64,000 nt of DNA from Devosia ginsengisoli (lineage in GTDB: Bacteria > Pseudomonadota > Alphaproteobacteria > Rhizobiales > Devosiaceae), in the NCBI RefSeq assembly GCF_024707105.1, contig NZ_JANQAJ010000011.1, forward strand, positions 383,488-447,487. The letters run 5' to 3'. Position numbers and translations under genes: made by a program. Below are positions 8,582 to 19,860 of the stretch, piece by piece. The notes under the pieces were generated by a model, which was given only the letters and a program-made list of their open reading frames with translations, was not told the DNA's origin and searched no databases. The stretch's first letter is position 1; every line of letters begins with the position of its first letter.

Positions 8582-10690
8582 TTGTCCCGCCCCGAAGCCC
8601 TTTCGCCGCTGTTCCGCTCGCTGCATTCCATCAAGGGTGTCGGCGACAAGCTGGCCGCGCTGCTGACGCGCTATTTCGGCGCGCCCGAGGGACAGGAAGC
8701 CATCGCCCTCGACATTCTCATGCATATGCCGTCAGGCGTGGTCGACCGGCGCCGGCAGGTGGGCATAGCCGAGGCCTATCTGGGCCAGATCGTCACCCTG
8801 CGCCTGCATATCGACCGCCACCTGCCCCCGCCGCGCGGTCGCGAACACATCCCGCACCGCGTCTTCGCCCATGACGACACCGGCGATGTGCAACTGGTCT
8901 TCTTCCGCGCCCAGGGCGGCTGGGTGGAAAAAGCCCTGCCCGTGGGCGAAGAGCGCTTCGTTTCCGGCCAGATCGGCTTCTTCAATGGCGAAAAGCAGAT
9001 CACCCATCCCGATTACATCGTCGAACCTGACAAGTTCGCCACACTGCCATTGGTCGAGCCGGTCTATCCGCTCACTCAGGGCCTCAGTTCCAAGGCTCTG
9101 GCCAAGCTGGTGCGGCAGGTGGTGGATGGCCTGCCTGATATCCCCGAATGGATCGCGGCTGATACAATGGCCGAGCGCAACTGGCCGAGCTTCGACGATG
9201 CCATGCGCATGGTCCATTTGCCGACCAGTCCCGGCGAAGCCGAGCTCTGGGCGCCCGCGCGCCAACGCCTTGCCTATGATGAATATCTTGCCGGCCAGCT
9301 TACGCTGCAACTGATCCGCTCGACCATGGTCGCGGCGCGCGGCATCAGTCGCACTTTCACCTCGAAGGTGACGGCAAAGGTTAGCAGTGTGTTACCCTTT
9401 TCCCTCACAGAGGGACAGTTGCAGGCCATTGGTGAAATCCGCGCCGATCTCGCCTCGCCCGACCGCATGTCGCGCCTGCTGCAGGGCGATGTGGGCTCCG
9501 GCAAGACCGTCGTCGCGCTCATGGCCATGGCCGCCATGGCCGAAAGCGGCGCCCAGTCCGCCATGATGGCGCCTACCGAACTGCTGGCCGCGCAACACTT
9601 CAAGACCTTGAAACCGCTATGCGATTCCGCCGGCCTCGGCTGCGAATTGCTGACAGGCAAGATGCCCGCCGCCGAGCGCCGCGCCAAGCTCGCGGCCATT
9701 GCCAGCGGCGAGACCGACATCGTCGTCGGCACCCACGCTCTGTTCCAGTCCGGCGTCGAATTCCACAATCTTGGCCTCACCGTGGTCGACGAGCAGCACC
9801 GCTTCGGCGTCCACCAGCGTCTTGCGCTTTCCGACAAGGGCAAGCACACCGACCTGCTGGTCATGACCGCCACGCCCATCCCGCGCACGCTGGTCCTTAC
9901 CCATTTCGGCGACATGGAAGTCAGCGTGCTCCGCGAAAAGCCGCGCGGCCGCCAACCCATTGATACGGCAGTTCTTTCCATCGGCGATTACGACCGCGTC
10001 ATCACCCGCCTCCAGGCCCGTCTCGCCGAAGGTGCCCAGGCCTTCTGGGTCTGCCCCTTGGTCGAGGAGAGCGAACATCTCGACGTCGTCGCCGCCGAGG
10101 ATCGCTTTGCCGAACTGCAAAAAGTCTTCGGCGACCAGGTCGCCCTGGTGCATGGCCGCATGAGTACCGCCGCCAAGCAGGCGGTAATGCAGCGGTTTTC
10201 CGCCAATGAACTCAAGCTGCTAGTCGCCACCACCGTTATCGAGGTCGGCGTCGACGTGCCCAATGCTTCCATCATGATCATCGAACATGCCGAACGTTTC
10301 GGCCTGGCCCAGCTCCACCAGCTCCGCGGCCGCGTCGGTCGCGGCTCGGCCCGCTCGGCCTGCCTCTTGCTCTACAAGGACCCGCTCAGCGAAACTGCAA
10401 AGGCCCGTCTCGAAACGATAAAATCGACCGAAGACGGCTTCGAGATCGCTGAAAAGGACCTCGAACTGCGCGGCCAGGGCGACGTGCTCGGCACCAGGCA
10501 ATCCGGCATGCCCGGCTACCGCCTCGCCGTCCCGGACGTGCACCGGCATCTGCTCGACTACGCCCATGACGAAGCCAAGGCGCTCCTCGCGCGTAACCCG
10601 GGCCTGTCGGGGGTGGAGGGTGACGCTGCGCGTACCCTGTTGTATTTGTTCAGGAAAGACCTGGCGATCCCGCTGATCCGGGCCGGATAG
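8582..10690 (+). CDS. recG: ATP-dependent DNA helicase RecG
   Basis: This 702-residue enzyme has the N-terminal wedge/OB domain (roughly residues 60-160), Walker A GDVGSGKTV at about 302-310, motif II DEQHRFG at about 404-410, TATPIPRTL (motif III), and the helicase C-terminal domain with LHQLRGRVGRG. RecG remodels stalled replication forks and Holliday junctions. The gene has no ATG near the 5' end; the start is TTG at 8582, giving MSRPEALSPLFRSLHSIKG, with GAGGAG about 10 nt upstream. It diverges from the sdhE-mfd unit. Confidence 0.95.
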   Translation: MSRPEALSPLFRSLHSIKGVGDKLAALLTRYFGAPEGQEAIALDILMHMPSGVVDRRRQVGIAEAYLGQIVTLRLHIDRHLPPPRGREHIPHRVFAHDDTGDVQLVFFRAQGGWVEKALPVGEERFVSGQIGFFNGEKQITHPDYIVEPDKFATLPLVEPVYPLTQGLSSKALAKLVRQVVDGLPDIPEWIAADTMAERNWPSFDDAMRMVHLPTSPGEAELWAPARQRLAYDEYLAGQLTLQLIRSTMVAARGISRTFTSKVTAKVSSVLPFSLTEGQLQAIGEIRADLASPDRMSRLLQGDVGSGKTVVALMAMAAMAESGAQSAMMAPTELLAAQHFKTLKPLCDSAGLGCELLTGKMPAAERRAKLAAIASGETDIVVGTHALFQSGVEFHNLGLTVVDEQHRFGVHQRLALSDKGKHTDLLVMTATPIPRTLVLTHFGDMEVSVLREKPRGRQPIDTAVLSIGDYDRVITRLQARLAEGAQAFWVCPLVEESEHLDVVAAEDRFAELQKVFGDQVALVHGRMSTAAKQAVMQRFSANELKLLVATTVIEVGVDVPNASIMIIEHAERFGLAQLHQLRGRVGRGSARSACLLLYKDPLSETAKARLETIKSTEDGFEIAEKDLELRGQGDVLGTRQSGMPGYRLAVPDVHRHLLDYAHDEAKALLARNPGLSGVEGDAARTLLYLFRKDLAIPLIRAG

Positions 10691-10722
10691 CGGAAAACTT
10701 ATCCCGCCCCACCCGTTCGCGA

Positions 10723-12549
<1,827 letters not shown>

Positions 12550-12550
12550 G

Positions 12551-13906
12551 CTACTTGTCCTTCTTTGCCTGCTTCCTGGCTGCCGCAGCGGCGAAGATTT
12601 CCTTGGCTCGTCCCGGCTTTTCCACCTGCCGCGCGCGACCGAGCGCCAGCGCATCGACTTCCACATCCTCGGTGATGACGCTGCCGCTGGCCACCAAAGC
12701 CCCCGCGCCCACCGTCACCGGCGCCACCAGCGAGGCATTGGAGCCGATGAAGGCGCCGTCGCCGACCACGGTGCGATGCTTGTTGTAGCCATCATAGTTC
12801 ACGGTGATGACACCGGCGCCGATATTGACCTCGGCGCCGATGCTGGCGTCGCCGATATAGGTCAGGTGGCTCACCTTGGCGCCCTTGCCGATCTCGGCCT
12901 TCTTGATCTCGACGAAATTGCCCACCTTGGCGCCTTCGCCCAGATTGGCCTCCGGCCGCAGCCGCGCGAAGGGCCCTACCGAGGCATTGCGGCCCACATG
13001 GGCGCCCTCGATATGGCTGAAGGCATGGATCACCGCGCCTTCCTCGATCTTCACCCCCGGCCCGAACACCACATTGGGTTCCACCGTCACGTCGTGGGCA
13101 ATCTCGGTATCGTAGGAGAACCAGACGCTTTTGGGATCCTTGAGCGTCACGCCGGCCTTCATGAAGTCCTCGCGCCGCACCTCCTGGAACAGGCCTTCGG
13201 CGCGGGCCAGTTGGCTGCGGTCATTGACGCCCATCACGTCATTTTCCGGCGCCAGCCCATAGCCAACCTTCTTGCCGGCCGCATTGGCCAGCCCGACCAG
13301 GTCGGTCAGATAATATTCGCTTTGCGCATTATTGGTCTCGACCTTGTCGATAAGGTCGCGGAACACGTCCGCCCGGAAGGCGAGGATACAGGCATTGCAC
13401 AACCGGATGCGCCGCTCGTCTTCGGTCGCGTCCTTGTGCTCGCGAATGGCCAGCAGCGTGTCGCCATCGGTGATGAAGCGGCCATAGCCGCTCGGGTCCT
13501 TGGGCTCGAAACCGAGAATGGCCACATCCAGTCCCGCATCCAGTCGGTCGAGCACGGCGCGGAAGTTGATGCCGCGCAGCAGCGGGTGGTCGCCATAGAC
13601 CACGGCAACATAGCCCTTGGCCTTGCTGAACAGGTCGCGCGCCATGGAGGCGGCATGGGCCGTGCCCTTGGCCTCGGTCTGCTCGAAATGCACCACGTCC
13701 GGATGCAGGGCCGTCACCGCCTTGCGGATGGCGTCATGCCTGGGCCCGGTCACCAGCGCGATCTGCGTCGAGCCGGCTTCGCGCGCCGCACGCGCCACAT
13801 GCCCGATGATCGGCATTCCTCCCACGGGATGCAGCACTTTGGGCACCGCCGACCGCATGCGCGTGCCCTCGCCCGCAGCAAGAATGATCGACAGCAGCTC
13901 AGTCAT
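12551..13906 (-). CDS. glmU: Bifunctional UDP-GlcNAc pyrophosphorylase / GlcN-1-P acetyltransferase GlmU
   Basis: This 451-residue enzyme has the uridylyltransferase motif LAAGEGTRM followed by PKVLH at the N terminus and a left-handed beta-helix acetyltransferase domain from about residue 245 (hexapeptide repeats such as VGPFARLRPEANLGEGAKVG). It carries out the last two steps to UDP-GlcNAc in the cytoplasm. Transcription starts upstream of 13906 (GGAGA precedes the ATG) and continues into glmS, which supplies the precursor pathway. Confidence 0.98.
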   Translation of the reverse strand: MTELLSIILAAGEGTRMRSAVPKVLHPVGGMPIIGHVARAAREAGSTQIALVTGPRHDAIRKAVTALHPDVVHFEQTEAKGTAHAASMARDLFSKAKGYVAVVYGDHPLLRGINFRAVLDRLDAGLDVAILGFEPKDPSGYGRFITDGDTLLAIREHKDATEDERRIRLCNACILAFRADVFRDLIDKVETNNAQSEYYLTDLVGLANAAGKKVGYGLAPENDVMGVNDRSQLARAEGLFQEVRREDFMKAGVTLKDPKSVWFSYDTEIAHDVTVEPNVVFGPGVKIEEGAVIHAFSHIEGAHVGRNASVGPFARLRPEANLGEGAKVGNFVEIKKAEIGKGAKVSHLTYIGDASIGAEVNIGAGVITVNYDGYNKHRTVVGDGAFIGSNASLVAPVTVGAGALVASGSVITEDVEVDALALGRARQVEKPGRAKEIFAAAAARKQAKKDK

Positions 13907-14047
13907 GAGGGTTTCTCCGGCGCGCGGTCTTTTCGAGCCGCATTTTCACAAGATTATGGCACACAACCGTTGGCGAACACATAATGACGGCCCCATGGTT
14001 GATGCTGGCGCAGCGCCTGATTCGACTGCGCCTGCAGGATAGCGGCT

Positions 14048-14836
14048 TTGGCTAAAGCATCGGAACAATTCCGGCAATCGGACGTCACCACCTGGGGCAT
14101 CGTTGCGCTGGTGCTGTCCGGCATTGCCGTCATGGGGTCCAATGTCTCCGCGCTCATGCCACACGATGTGCTGGCAGGGCTGCACAAGACCCGCATAGAG
14201 GGCGCTTCGGTCGATCAGTTGCGGCTCCAGTTTGCCGAATTGCGTGAGGAGCAGCTCCGCCTCAAGCGCGAGACCGGCATGCTGACCGCCCGCTTCGCGC
14301 TCGAAGAACAACAGGGCAATGACATCACGCGGCGCGTCGGTGCGCTCGAGGTCAGCCTGCCGCGCCTGCTCGAAACCCTGCCCGGTGGCGGCAATATCGA
14401 CCGCAACAATCTCACCGCCGCAATCGGCCAGGATCCGGCTCTGGTCTATCAGGCCGAGGGCGGCTCGGTGGTGGTGCGCCAGCAACCCATGGCCGAGGCC
14501 AGGCCCGTCGTTGCCGGCGAACAGCCCCTGCCCGCGCCGGTCGAACAGGTCGCGGCCATTCCCATGCCCAATGAGCGGCAATTCGGCATCGCCCTCGGCC
14601 CGGCCATTGCCTTCGAGGCGGCGCCGGACGCCTGGCGCGACCTTTCCATGAAACTCGGTCCACTGCTGTTTGGGCTGGCGCCGCTCCTGGTCGACGAGGC
14701 CGGCAGCAACCACCAGCGGATCGTGGTCGGCCCCATAACCCAGCTTTCGGAGGCGACCGCGCTATGTGCCCGGCTCGAGCGCCTCTCGGTATCGTGCCTG
14801 CCCATGCCGTTCACCGGAACGCCCCTGGCCTATTAG
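14048..14836 (+). CDS. Membrane-anchored protein with coiled coil and SPOR-like C terminus, unknown function
   Basis: The 262-residue product has a short cytoplasmic segment, one membrane helix at about residues 15-37, a heptad-like region at about 50-100 rich in Leu, Glu and Arg (QLRLQFAELREEQLRLKRE), a Pro/Ala linker, and a compact C-terminal domain (FGIALGPAIAF to VSCLPMPF). Its alternating pattern and the run VVGPITQLSEATALCARL recall SPOR domains, which bind denuded peptidoglycan. This assignment is from pattern only. The start is TTG at 14048 with AGGA upstream. It diverges from glmU and is followed by tRNA-Lys. Confidence 0.65.
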   Translation: MAKASEQFRQSDVTTWGIVALVLSGIAVMGSNVSALMPHDVLAGLHKTRIEGASVDQLRLQFAELREEQLRLKRETGMLTARFALEEQQGNDITRRVGALEVSLPRLLETLPGGGNIDRNNLTAAIGQDPALVYQAEGGSVVVRQQPMAEARPVVAGEQPLPAPVEQVAAIPMPNERQFGIALGPAIAFEAAPDAWRDLSMKLGPLLFGLAPLLVDEAGSNHQRIVVGPITQLSEATALCARLERLSVSCLPMPFTGTPLAY

Positions 14837-14853
14837 CCATGCTGCGTTTCCGG

Positions 14854-14881
14854 TTGACAGTCGAAGATGCGCCGCTATGTT
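14854..14881 (+). promoter_or_regulatory. Sigma-70-type promoter of tRNA-Lys
   Basis: TTGACA (14854-14859), a 16-base spacer and TATGTT (14876-14881) end 33 bases before the tRNA. The -35 box is perfect, and the position fits a stable-RNA promoter. Confidence 0.65.
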
Positions 14882-14914
14882 CCGCCGCGACGCCAGCAGC
14901 GTCAGACGTGGTGC

Positions 14915-14989
14915 GTGCCGGTAGCTCAGTGGTAGAGCATTCGACTTTTAATCGAATGGTCGAGGGTTCGACCCCCTCCCGGCATACCA
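14915..14989 (+). tRNA. tRNA-Lys(UUU)
   Basis: A 75-base cloverleaf with encoded CCA. The acceptor arm GTGCCGG pairs with CCGGCAT (first pair G-U), the D arm is TAGCTCAGTGGTAGAGCA, the anticodon loop CTTTTAA is at 14945-14951 with anticodon TTT at 14947-14949, and the T arm carries GGTTCGACCC. It reads AAA and AAG lysine codons. Confidence 0.97.
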
Positions 14990-15015
14990 TTCCCAACTTC
15001 TGATCGGCTGCCGCT

Positions 15016-15543
15016 TTGTCCCAGGATTTTACTGATCTGCTCAAGGTGCTGGTGGCTACCGCGCTGACTTTCGCGGTCGGCACGCTGGTCATGCTCTATG
15101 TGATCCTGCTGCTGGCCCAATATGGCGCCAACCTGCCCATGGTGGGAGCCCTGCCGCTCAATGCGCCGCCGGAAATGGTGCCGCTTTTGGCCGATAACCG
15201 TCTGTTCACGACACTGGCGGCGGCCCATGTCACGGCGGCCGGCCTGGCCTTGCTCATCGCCAGCAACACGATCGACCTGGCGCTGCTGATCACGTCCAAG
15301 GCGGTGGCCGTTGTCATTACCGCCCTGCTGGGCTTTGTCGGCGGGCATATGGTCTATCTGCAACTGACGGAAGGCACTGCCTTCTCGCTGACACCGCTGA
15401 CCCCGGTCTTCGTCGCGCTGGCGGTGTTCCTCGTGCTGTCCAGCTTGCTCAGCGTGCAGAACCTGCGCCGGCTCGGCAACCTGCGCTTCGTTGTGGCCGT
15501 GGGCATGGTGGTGATCGGGCCGCTGCTGCTGGTGTGGTTGTAG
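15016..15543 (+). CDS. Four-helix membrane protein of unknown function
   Basis: The 175-residue protein is almost entirely hydrophobic, with four predicted membrane helices (about residues 10-35, 68-85, 90-115 and 125-170) and a short polar loop NAPPEMVPLLADNR. I recognise no family motif. The start is uncertain: TTG at 15016 gives a sensible N terminus (MSQDFTDLLKVLVA), but no clear Shine-Dalgarno sequence precedes it. It begins 26 bases after tRNA-Lys and could be co-transcribed with it. REPIN-like copy 2 follows its stop. Confidence 0.6.
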   Translation: MSQDFTDLLKVLVATALTFAVGTLVMLYVILLLAQYGANLPMVGALPLNAPPEMVPLLADNRLFTTLAAAHVTAAGLALLIASNTIDLALLITSKAVAVVITALLGFVGGHMVYLQLTEGTAFSLTPLTPVFVALAVFLVLSSLLSVQNLRRLGNLRFVVAVGMVVIGPLLLVWL

Positions 15544-15554
15544 GTTCCAGCGCA

Positions 15555-15686
15555 GTGCCACGCCCTCGTGGTTCGAGGCTCGCAAGGGCTCGCACCTCAC
15601 CATGAGGACTACCGGAAGTGCTGAGCTCAAAGTAGCCCTCATGGTGAGGTGCGCTTCTTCAGCGCCTCGAACCACGAGGGCGTGCC
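15555..15686. repeat. REPIN-like inverted-repeat element, copy 2
   Basis: Same arms and orientation as the copy at 3269. The left internal-loop segment differs (CTCGCAAGGGCTCGCA), while the right one is unchanged (TGCGCTTCTTCAGCG). It lies between the convergent 3' ends of the four-helix membrane protein and map. Confidence 0.9.
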
Positions 15687-15704
15687 GCCGTCAGAGGTGA
15701 AATC

Positions 15705-16460
15705 TCACGCTGCCAGCGTCACCACAACCGCCCCGCGCGGCGTCGCCACGACCGTATGCTCATACTGCACGCAGGGGGCGCTCGGCCGTGCCACCAGCGT
15801 CCATTCGTCGTCATCCGACTTCTGGTCAGCCATCTTGCCGCCCAGCGACAAAAACGGCTCGATGGTGAAAACCAGGCCATTGGTCATGCGGCGACGATCG
15901 GACTTGTCCGGCCAGGTGGCGATTTCGCCCGGCTCGTCATGCAGGCTGTCACCCACGCCGTGGCTGGCCAGGTTGCGGATCAGCGTATAGCCGCCCTTCT
16001 TGGCGAATTTGCCGATAGCCTCGCCGATATCGGCAAGGGGCGCGCCGGCCTTGACCACGCGGATACCGGCCCACATCGCCTTCTTGCCGTCGCGGCACAA
16101 AGCATCGAGCCGCTTGTCGCCCTCGCCCAGCACGAAGGAGGCGCCGCAATCGGCAAAGACGCCGTCCTTTTCCGCCGAGACGTCGATATTGACCAGGTCG
16201 CCTTCGCGCAGCACCCGTTCGCCGGGAATGCCGTGGGCGATTTCCTCGTTCACCGAAATGCAGGTGGCACCCGGAAAGTCATAGGTCACGACGGGCGCCG
16301 ACCGCGCGCCATGTTCGGCCAGCAGTTTCGCCCCGATCTCGTCGAGTTCACCCGTGGTCATGCCCACCCGCATGGCCGAAGCCATGGCGTCGCGGGTAAT
16401 GGCGCAGATGCGGCCGATGGCCTTGAGCTTCTCGAGCTGTTCTTCGGTTGTGATAGTCAC
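15705..16460 (-). CDS. map: Methionine aminopeptidase type I
   Basis: This 251-residue metalloprotease has the MetAP signature residues: [20 protein letters not shown] with the first metal Asp, [11 protein letters not shown] with the second, [12 protein letters not shown] with the metal His, and FTIEPFLS plus QYEHTVV with the two metal Glu residues. It removes initiator methionine in the cytoplasm. The start is GTG at 16460, nested in the pgi stop (GTGA overlap). It is the last gene of the tgt-pgi-map operon. Confidence 0.97.
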   Translation of the reverse strand: MTITTEEQLEKLKAIGRICAITRDAMASAMRVGMTTGELDEIGAKLLAEHGARSAPVVTYDFPGATCISVNEEIAHGIPGERVLREGDLVNIDVSAEKDGVFADCGASFVLGEGDKRLDALCRDGKKAMWAGIRVVKAGAPLADIGEAIGKFAKKGGYTLIRNLASHGVGDSLHDEPGEIATWPDKSDRRRMTNGLVFTIEPFLSLGGKMADQKSDDDEWTLVARPSAPCVQYEHTVVATPRGAVVVTLAA

Positions 16461-18094
16461 TTGTGTTCCAGATAATATGCCAGCAGGCCCTGGGTGGAGC
16501 TGTCATGCCCCTCCCCGCTCTCTTTGCCTTCAACCTTGGGCAGCAGCGCCTTGGCGAGCTGCTTGCCCAGTTCCACGCCCCATTGGTCGTAGGAATTGAC
16601 GTTCCAGATCACGCCCTGGGTGAACACCTTGTGCTCGTAGAGCGCCACCAGCGATCCCAGGGTCTCGGGGGTCAGTTGCTCATAGAACAGCGTGTTGGAC
16701 GGGCGGTTGCCGGGGAACAGCTTGTGCGGGGTCAGTTCCTTGATGGCCGCCTTGTCGAGGCCCTGCGCCTTGAGCTCGGCCACCACTTCGGCCTCGCTCT
16801 TGCCGAGCATCAGCGCTTCGGACTGAGCCAGCGCATTGGCCACCAGCTTGTCGTGATGTGGCGGCAGGCTTTCATGCGGCTTGGCGGCAATCAGGAAATC
16901 GACCGGGATGACGTCGGTGCCCTGGTGGATGAGCTGGAAGAAGGCATGCTGGCCATTGGTGCCCGGCTCGCCCCAGACAATGGGGCCGGTCGACCAGCCA
17001 ACCGGCTTGCCTGACAGCGTCACCGATTTGCCGTTCGATTCCATGTCCTGCTGCTGCAGATAGGCCGGGAACCGGCCCAGCCGCTGGTCATAGGGGATCA
17101 CCGCATGGGTCGAAAAACCCCAGACATTGCGATACCATACGCCGAGCAGGCCCATGATGACGGGCAGGTTATCCTCCAGCGGCGCCGAGAGGAAATGCCG
17201 GTCCATGGCGTCGGCACCGGCGAGGAATTTGGCGAAATTGTCGTAGCCCACGGCCAGCGCAATGGGCAGGCCGATGGCCGACCACACCGAATAGCGCCCG
17301 CCGACCCAGTCCCAGAAGCCGAAAATGCGGTCTTCGCGAATGCCGAATGCGGCGCAGGCTGGGATGTTGGTGGAAACGGCCACGAAGTGGTTCGGCACAG
17401 CCTCCTCGCCCAAAGCCTCCGCAATCCACTTCCGTGCCGAGCCCGCATTGGTCATGGTCTCGTCGGTGGTGAAGGTCTTCGAGGCGACGATGAACAGCGT
17501 CTTTTTCGGATCGAGGCCTTTCAGCGTATCGTGGATATGGGCGCCATCGACGTTCGAGACGTAATGCGCGCGCAGGTCGGGCCGCGTATAGGGCGCCAGC
17601 GCCAGCGTCACCATGGCCGGCCCGAGGTCCGAGCCGCCAATGCCGATATTGACCACGTCGGTGAATTGCTCGCCGCCATGGCTGCGGATTTCGCCTGTTC
17701 GAACCGCATTTGTGTAGGTCTCGATGGCGGCCAACACGCCGCGCACGTCAGGCATCACATCCTTGCCATCGACCGGCACCGGCTTGTCGCCCTGGTAGCG
17801 CAGCGCCATGTGCATCACGGCGCGGTCTTCGGTGCTGTTGATATGCTCGCCCTCGCACATCTGGTCGCGGCGCTCCTCGACCCCGGCAGCGCGCGCCAGG
17901 TCGAACAGGGCAGCCATCACAGCTTCGTCGATGCGGTTCTTCGAATAGTCGAGCAGCACACCGGCGCCATCAGCCGAATAACGCTTGAAGCGGTTCGGAT
18001 CGACGGCGAACTGCACGCGCATCGGCTGCTCTTCGAGGCGCTTCCTGTGCTTGTCGAGGCTAGCAAAACTCGCCTTGCGTCCAGCCTTTGCCAT
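16457..18094 (-). CDS. pgi: Glucose-6-phosphate isomerase
   Basis: This enzyme of 545 residues interconverts glucose-6-phosphate and fructose-6-phosphate. It carries both PGI signatures, from [17 protein letters not shown] and, at the C-terminal end, [20 protein letters not shown], plus the [12 protein letters not shown] phosphate-binding loop. I choose the ATG at 18094 because GGAAGG lies 7 nt upstream. An in-frame ATG at 18109 overlaps the tgt stop and would add MEGSD. Its product feeds GlmS, encoded nearby but on a separate transcript. Confidence 0.96.
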   Translation of the reverse strand: MAKAGRKASFASLDKHRKRLEEQPMRVQFAVDPNRFKRYSADGAGVLLDYSKNRIDEAVMAALFDLARAAGVEERRDQMCEGEHINSTEDRAVMHMALRYQGDKPVPVDGKDVMPDVRGVLAAIETYTNAVRTGEIRSHGGEQFTDVVNIGIGGSDLGPAMVTLALAPYTRPDLRAHYVSNVDGAHIHDTLKGLDPKKTLFIVASKTFTTDETMTNAGSARKWIAEALGEEAVPNHFVAVSTNIPACAAFGIREDRIFGFWDWVGGRYSVWSAIGLPIALAVGYDNFAKFLAGADAMDRHFLSAPLEDNLPVIMGLLGVWYRNVWGFSTHAVIPYDQRLGRFPAYLQQQDMESNGKSVTLSGKPVGWSTGPIVWGEPGTNGQHAFFQLIHQGTDVIPVDFLIAAKPHESLPPHHDKLVANALAQSEALMLGKSEAEVVAELKAQGLDKAAIKELTPHKLFPGNRPSNTLFYEQLTPETLGSLVALYEHKVFTQGVIWNVNSYDQWGVELGKQLAKALLPKVEGKESGEGHDSSTQGLLAYYLEHK

Positions 18095-18108
18095 GTCGGA
18101 ACCTTCCA

Positions 18109-19248
18109 TCAGATGACCGGCAGGTCGCCGGCGGCCCAGGCCGCGCGCGTCTCTGCCGCAAATTCGTTGAACCGGCCGCCCTCGATTGCGCCCCGGCAGC
18201 CCTGCACCAGCTCTTGATAATAGGCCAGGTTGATCTGCGAAAGGATCATTGCGCCCAAAATCTCTTCTGTCTTAACGAGATGGTGCAGATAGGCCCGGCT
18301 CCAGCGCCGGCAATTGGGGTTGGGCGAGGCCTCGTCGATCGGCCTGTGGTCATCCCTATGCCGGGCATTCTTCAGGTTGATGACGCCGAAGCGCGTATAG
18401 ACATGGCCATGCCGGCCGGCCCGCGTCGGATGCACGCAATCGAACATGTCGATGCCGCGGCCGATGGCGCCCAGGATGTCGTCGGGCTTGCCCACGCCCA
18501 TCAGATAGCGCGGCCGGTCCTCCGGTAGCTCGGGCGTGATCTCCTCGATCACCCGGAACATCACCTCCTGCGGCTCGCCCACCGCCAGCCCGCCCACCGC
18601 ATAGCCGTCGAAGCCGATGGAGCGCAGCCCGGCGGCCGATTTGGCCCGCAATTCAGTATCATCGCCGCCCTGCACGATGCCGAACAGCGCCCGGTTGAGC
18701 TGGTTGTTGAACGCGGTCTTGGAGCGGTCAGCCCAACGGAGCGACAGCTCCATGGCGCGCTCCATCTCCTTGCGCTCGGCCGGCAGCTTCAGACATTCGT
18801 CGAGCTGCATGATGATGTCGCTGTCCAGCAGGGTCTGGATTTCGATGGAGCGCTCCGGTGTCAGCTCATGGCTCGATCCGTCGATATGCGACCGGAAGGT
18901 CACGCCCTTTTCGGTCAGCTTGCGCAACTGCGCCAGTGACATGACCTGGAAGCCCCCGCTGTCGGTCAGGATCGGCCGCTGCCAATCCATGAAATCATGC
19001 AGCCCGCCCTGGCTGGCCACGCGCTCGGCGCCCGGCCGCAGCATCAGGTGATAGGTGTTACCGAGCAGGATATCGGCGCCGGTCTCGCGCACCTGTTCTG
19101 GATACATCGCTTTGACAGTGCCGGCCGTGCCCACCGGCATGAAGGCCGGGGTCTGGATATCGCCGCGCGGCGTATCGATGCGACCCCGCCGCGCCATGCC
19201 GTCGGTGGCCGAAAGGGTGAAGGTGACTTGTTTGGTCGGAGCGTTCAT
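18109..19248 (-). CDS. tgt: tRNA-guanine transglycosylase (queuosine), zinc-site variant
   Basis: This 379-residue TIM-barrel enzyme exchanges G34 of GUN-anticodon tRNAs for preQ1. The nucleophile and base-recognition regions are present: [52 protein letters not shown] with [12 protein letters not shown]. The zinc site is not canonical. Where E. coli has CDCYTC and a distal His, this protein has SPNPNC followed by SRAYLHHL and has Ile in place of the His, so three of four ligands are missing. The start is the ATG at 19248 ([10 protein letters not shown]). It is followed by pgi, and queA of the same pathway lies 600 bp away. Confidence 0.95.
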   Translation of the reverse strand: MNAPTKQVTFTLSATDGMARRGRIDTPRGDIQTPAFMPVGTAGTVKAMYPEQVRETGADILLGNTYHLMLRPGAERVASQGGLHDFMDWQRPILTDSGGFQVMSLAQLRKLTEKGVTFRSHIDGSSHELTPERSIEIQTLLDSDIIMQLDECLKLPAERKEMERAMELSLRWADRSKTAFNNQLNRALFGIVQGGDDTELRAKSAAGLRSIGFDGYAVGGLAVGEPQEVMFRVIEEITPELPEDRPRYLMGVGKPDDILGAIGRGIDMFDCVHPTRAGRHGHVYTRFGVINLKNARHRDDHRPIDEASPNPNCRRWSRAYLHHLVKTEEILGAMILSQINLAYYQELVQGCRGAIEGGRFNEFAAETRAAWAAGDLPVI

Positions 19249-19378
19249 GCGGCGGGTTCTAGCCTGTTGTTCCCAAGCGGACAATGCGGTGCATTCGGCG
19301 CGGGTCCGTCCGATTTTTGCCATGCTTTGCAGGGGCTATCGGCGTATCGCTGTTTTTTGATGATTCCGAGGTATTTGC

Positions 19379-19819
19379 ATGCGTCGCACCGCCCTTCTCG
19401 CCGCTACCCTGGCTCTGCTTTCGGGCCCCGTTCTTGCGCAGGACTCCATCGGGGTCGAGGGCTATTACATGGGCCATGGCGAGGGCGAGCTCACCGCCGA
19501 AATCACCCATATCGAGAATGATCGCTATGCCATTTCCATCAGCACGACCGTGCCGATGGAAAACGACATTCCCGGCTGCGGCGGCGGCATCGATGGCGAA
19601 GTGCTGCTGGAGGACAGGGGCGGCAATTTCTTCGCCGAAAACGAATTCTATGATCCCGAGGACGATAGCCCGATCTCGCAGGCTCGCTATTGCGAAATCG
19701 GCCTGAGCTTCGACGGACAGGGCGAGTTGAAGATCGAGGAGCGTGGCGGCTGCATCAGCTATCACGGCGCCGCCTGCGGCTTCACCGGCACGCTGAGCCA
19801 CGAGACAGCAGGGATTTAA
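19379..19819 (+). CDS. Secreted protein with cysteine pairs, unknown function
   Basis: The 146-residue protein has a classical signal peptide (MRRTALLAATLALLSGPVLA, cleavage before QDSIG). The mature part is acidic and contains five cysteines (GCGGG, YCEIGL, GCISYHGAACGF), suggesting disulfides in the periplasm. I know no family for it. GAGG precedes the ATG at a suitable distance. It diverges from tgt and faces queA. Confidence 0.75.
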   Translation: MRRTALLAATLALLSGPVLAQDSIGVEGYYMGHGEGELTAEITHIENDRYAISISTTVPMENDIPGCGGGIDGEVLLEDRGGNFFAENEFYDPEDDSPISQARYCEIGLSFDGQGELKIEERGGCISYHGAACGFTGTLSHETAGI

Positions 19820-19829
19820 CGGCCGGACA

Positions 19830-19856
19830 GAGCCCTCGGACCTGTTCCGAGGGCTC
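19830..19856. terminator. Hairpin between convergent genes (probable bidirectional terminator)
   Basis: An 11-bp perfect stem, GAGCCCTCGGA with TCCGAGGGCTC, around loop CCTGT lies between the 146-residue secreted protein and queA. Neither side has a clear T-run, so termination efficiency is uncertain. Confidence 0.6.
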
Positions 19857-19860
19857 GACG

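Noticed and set aside
10691..10722. A terminator between recG and glmS
   Set aside because: No stable hairpin or T-run is visible in the 32 bases between the convergent genes.
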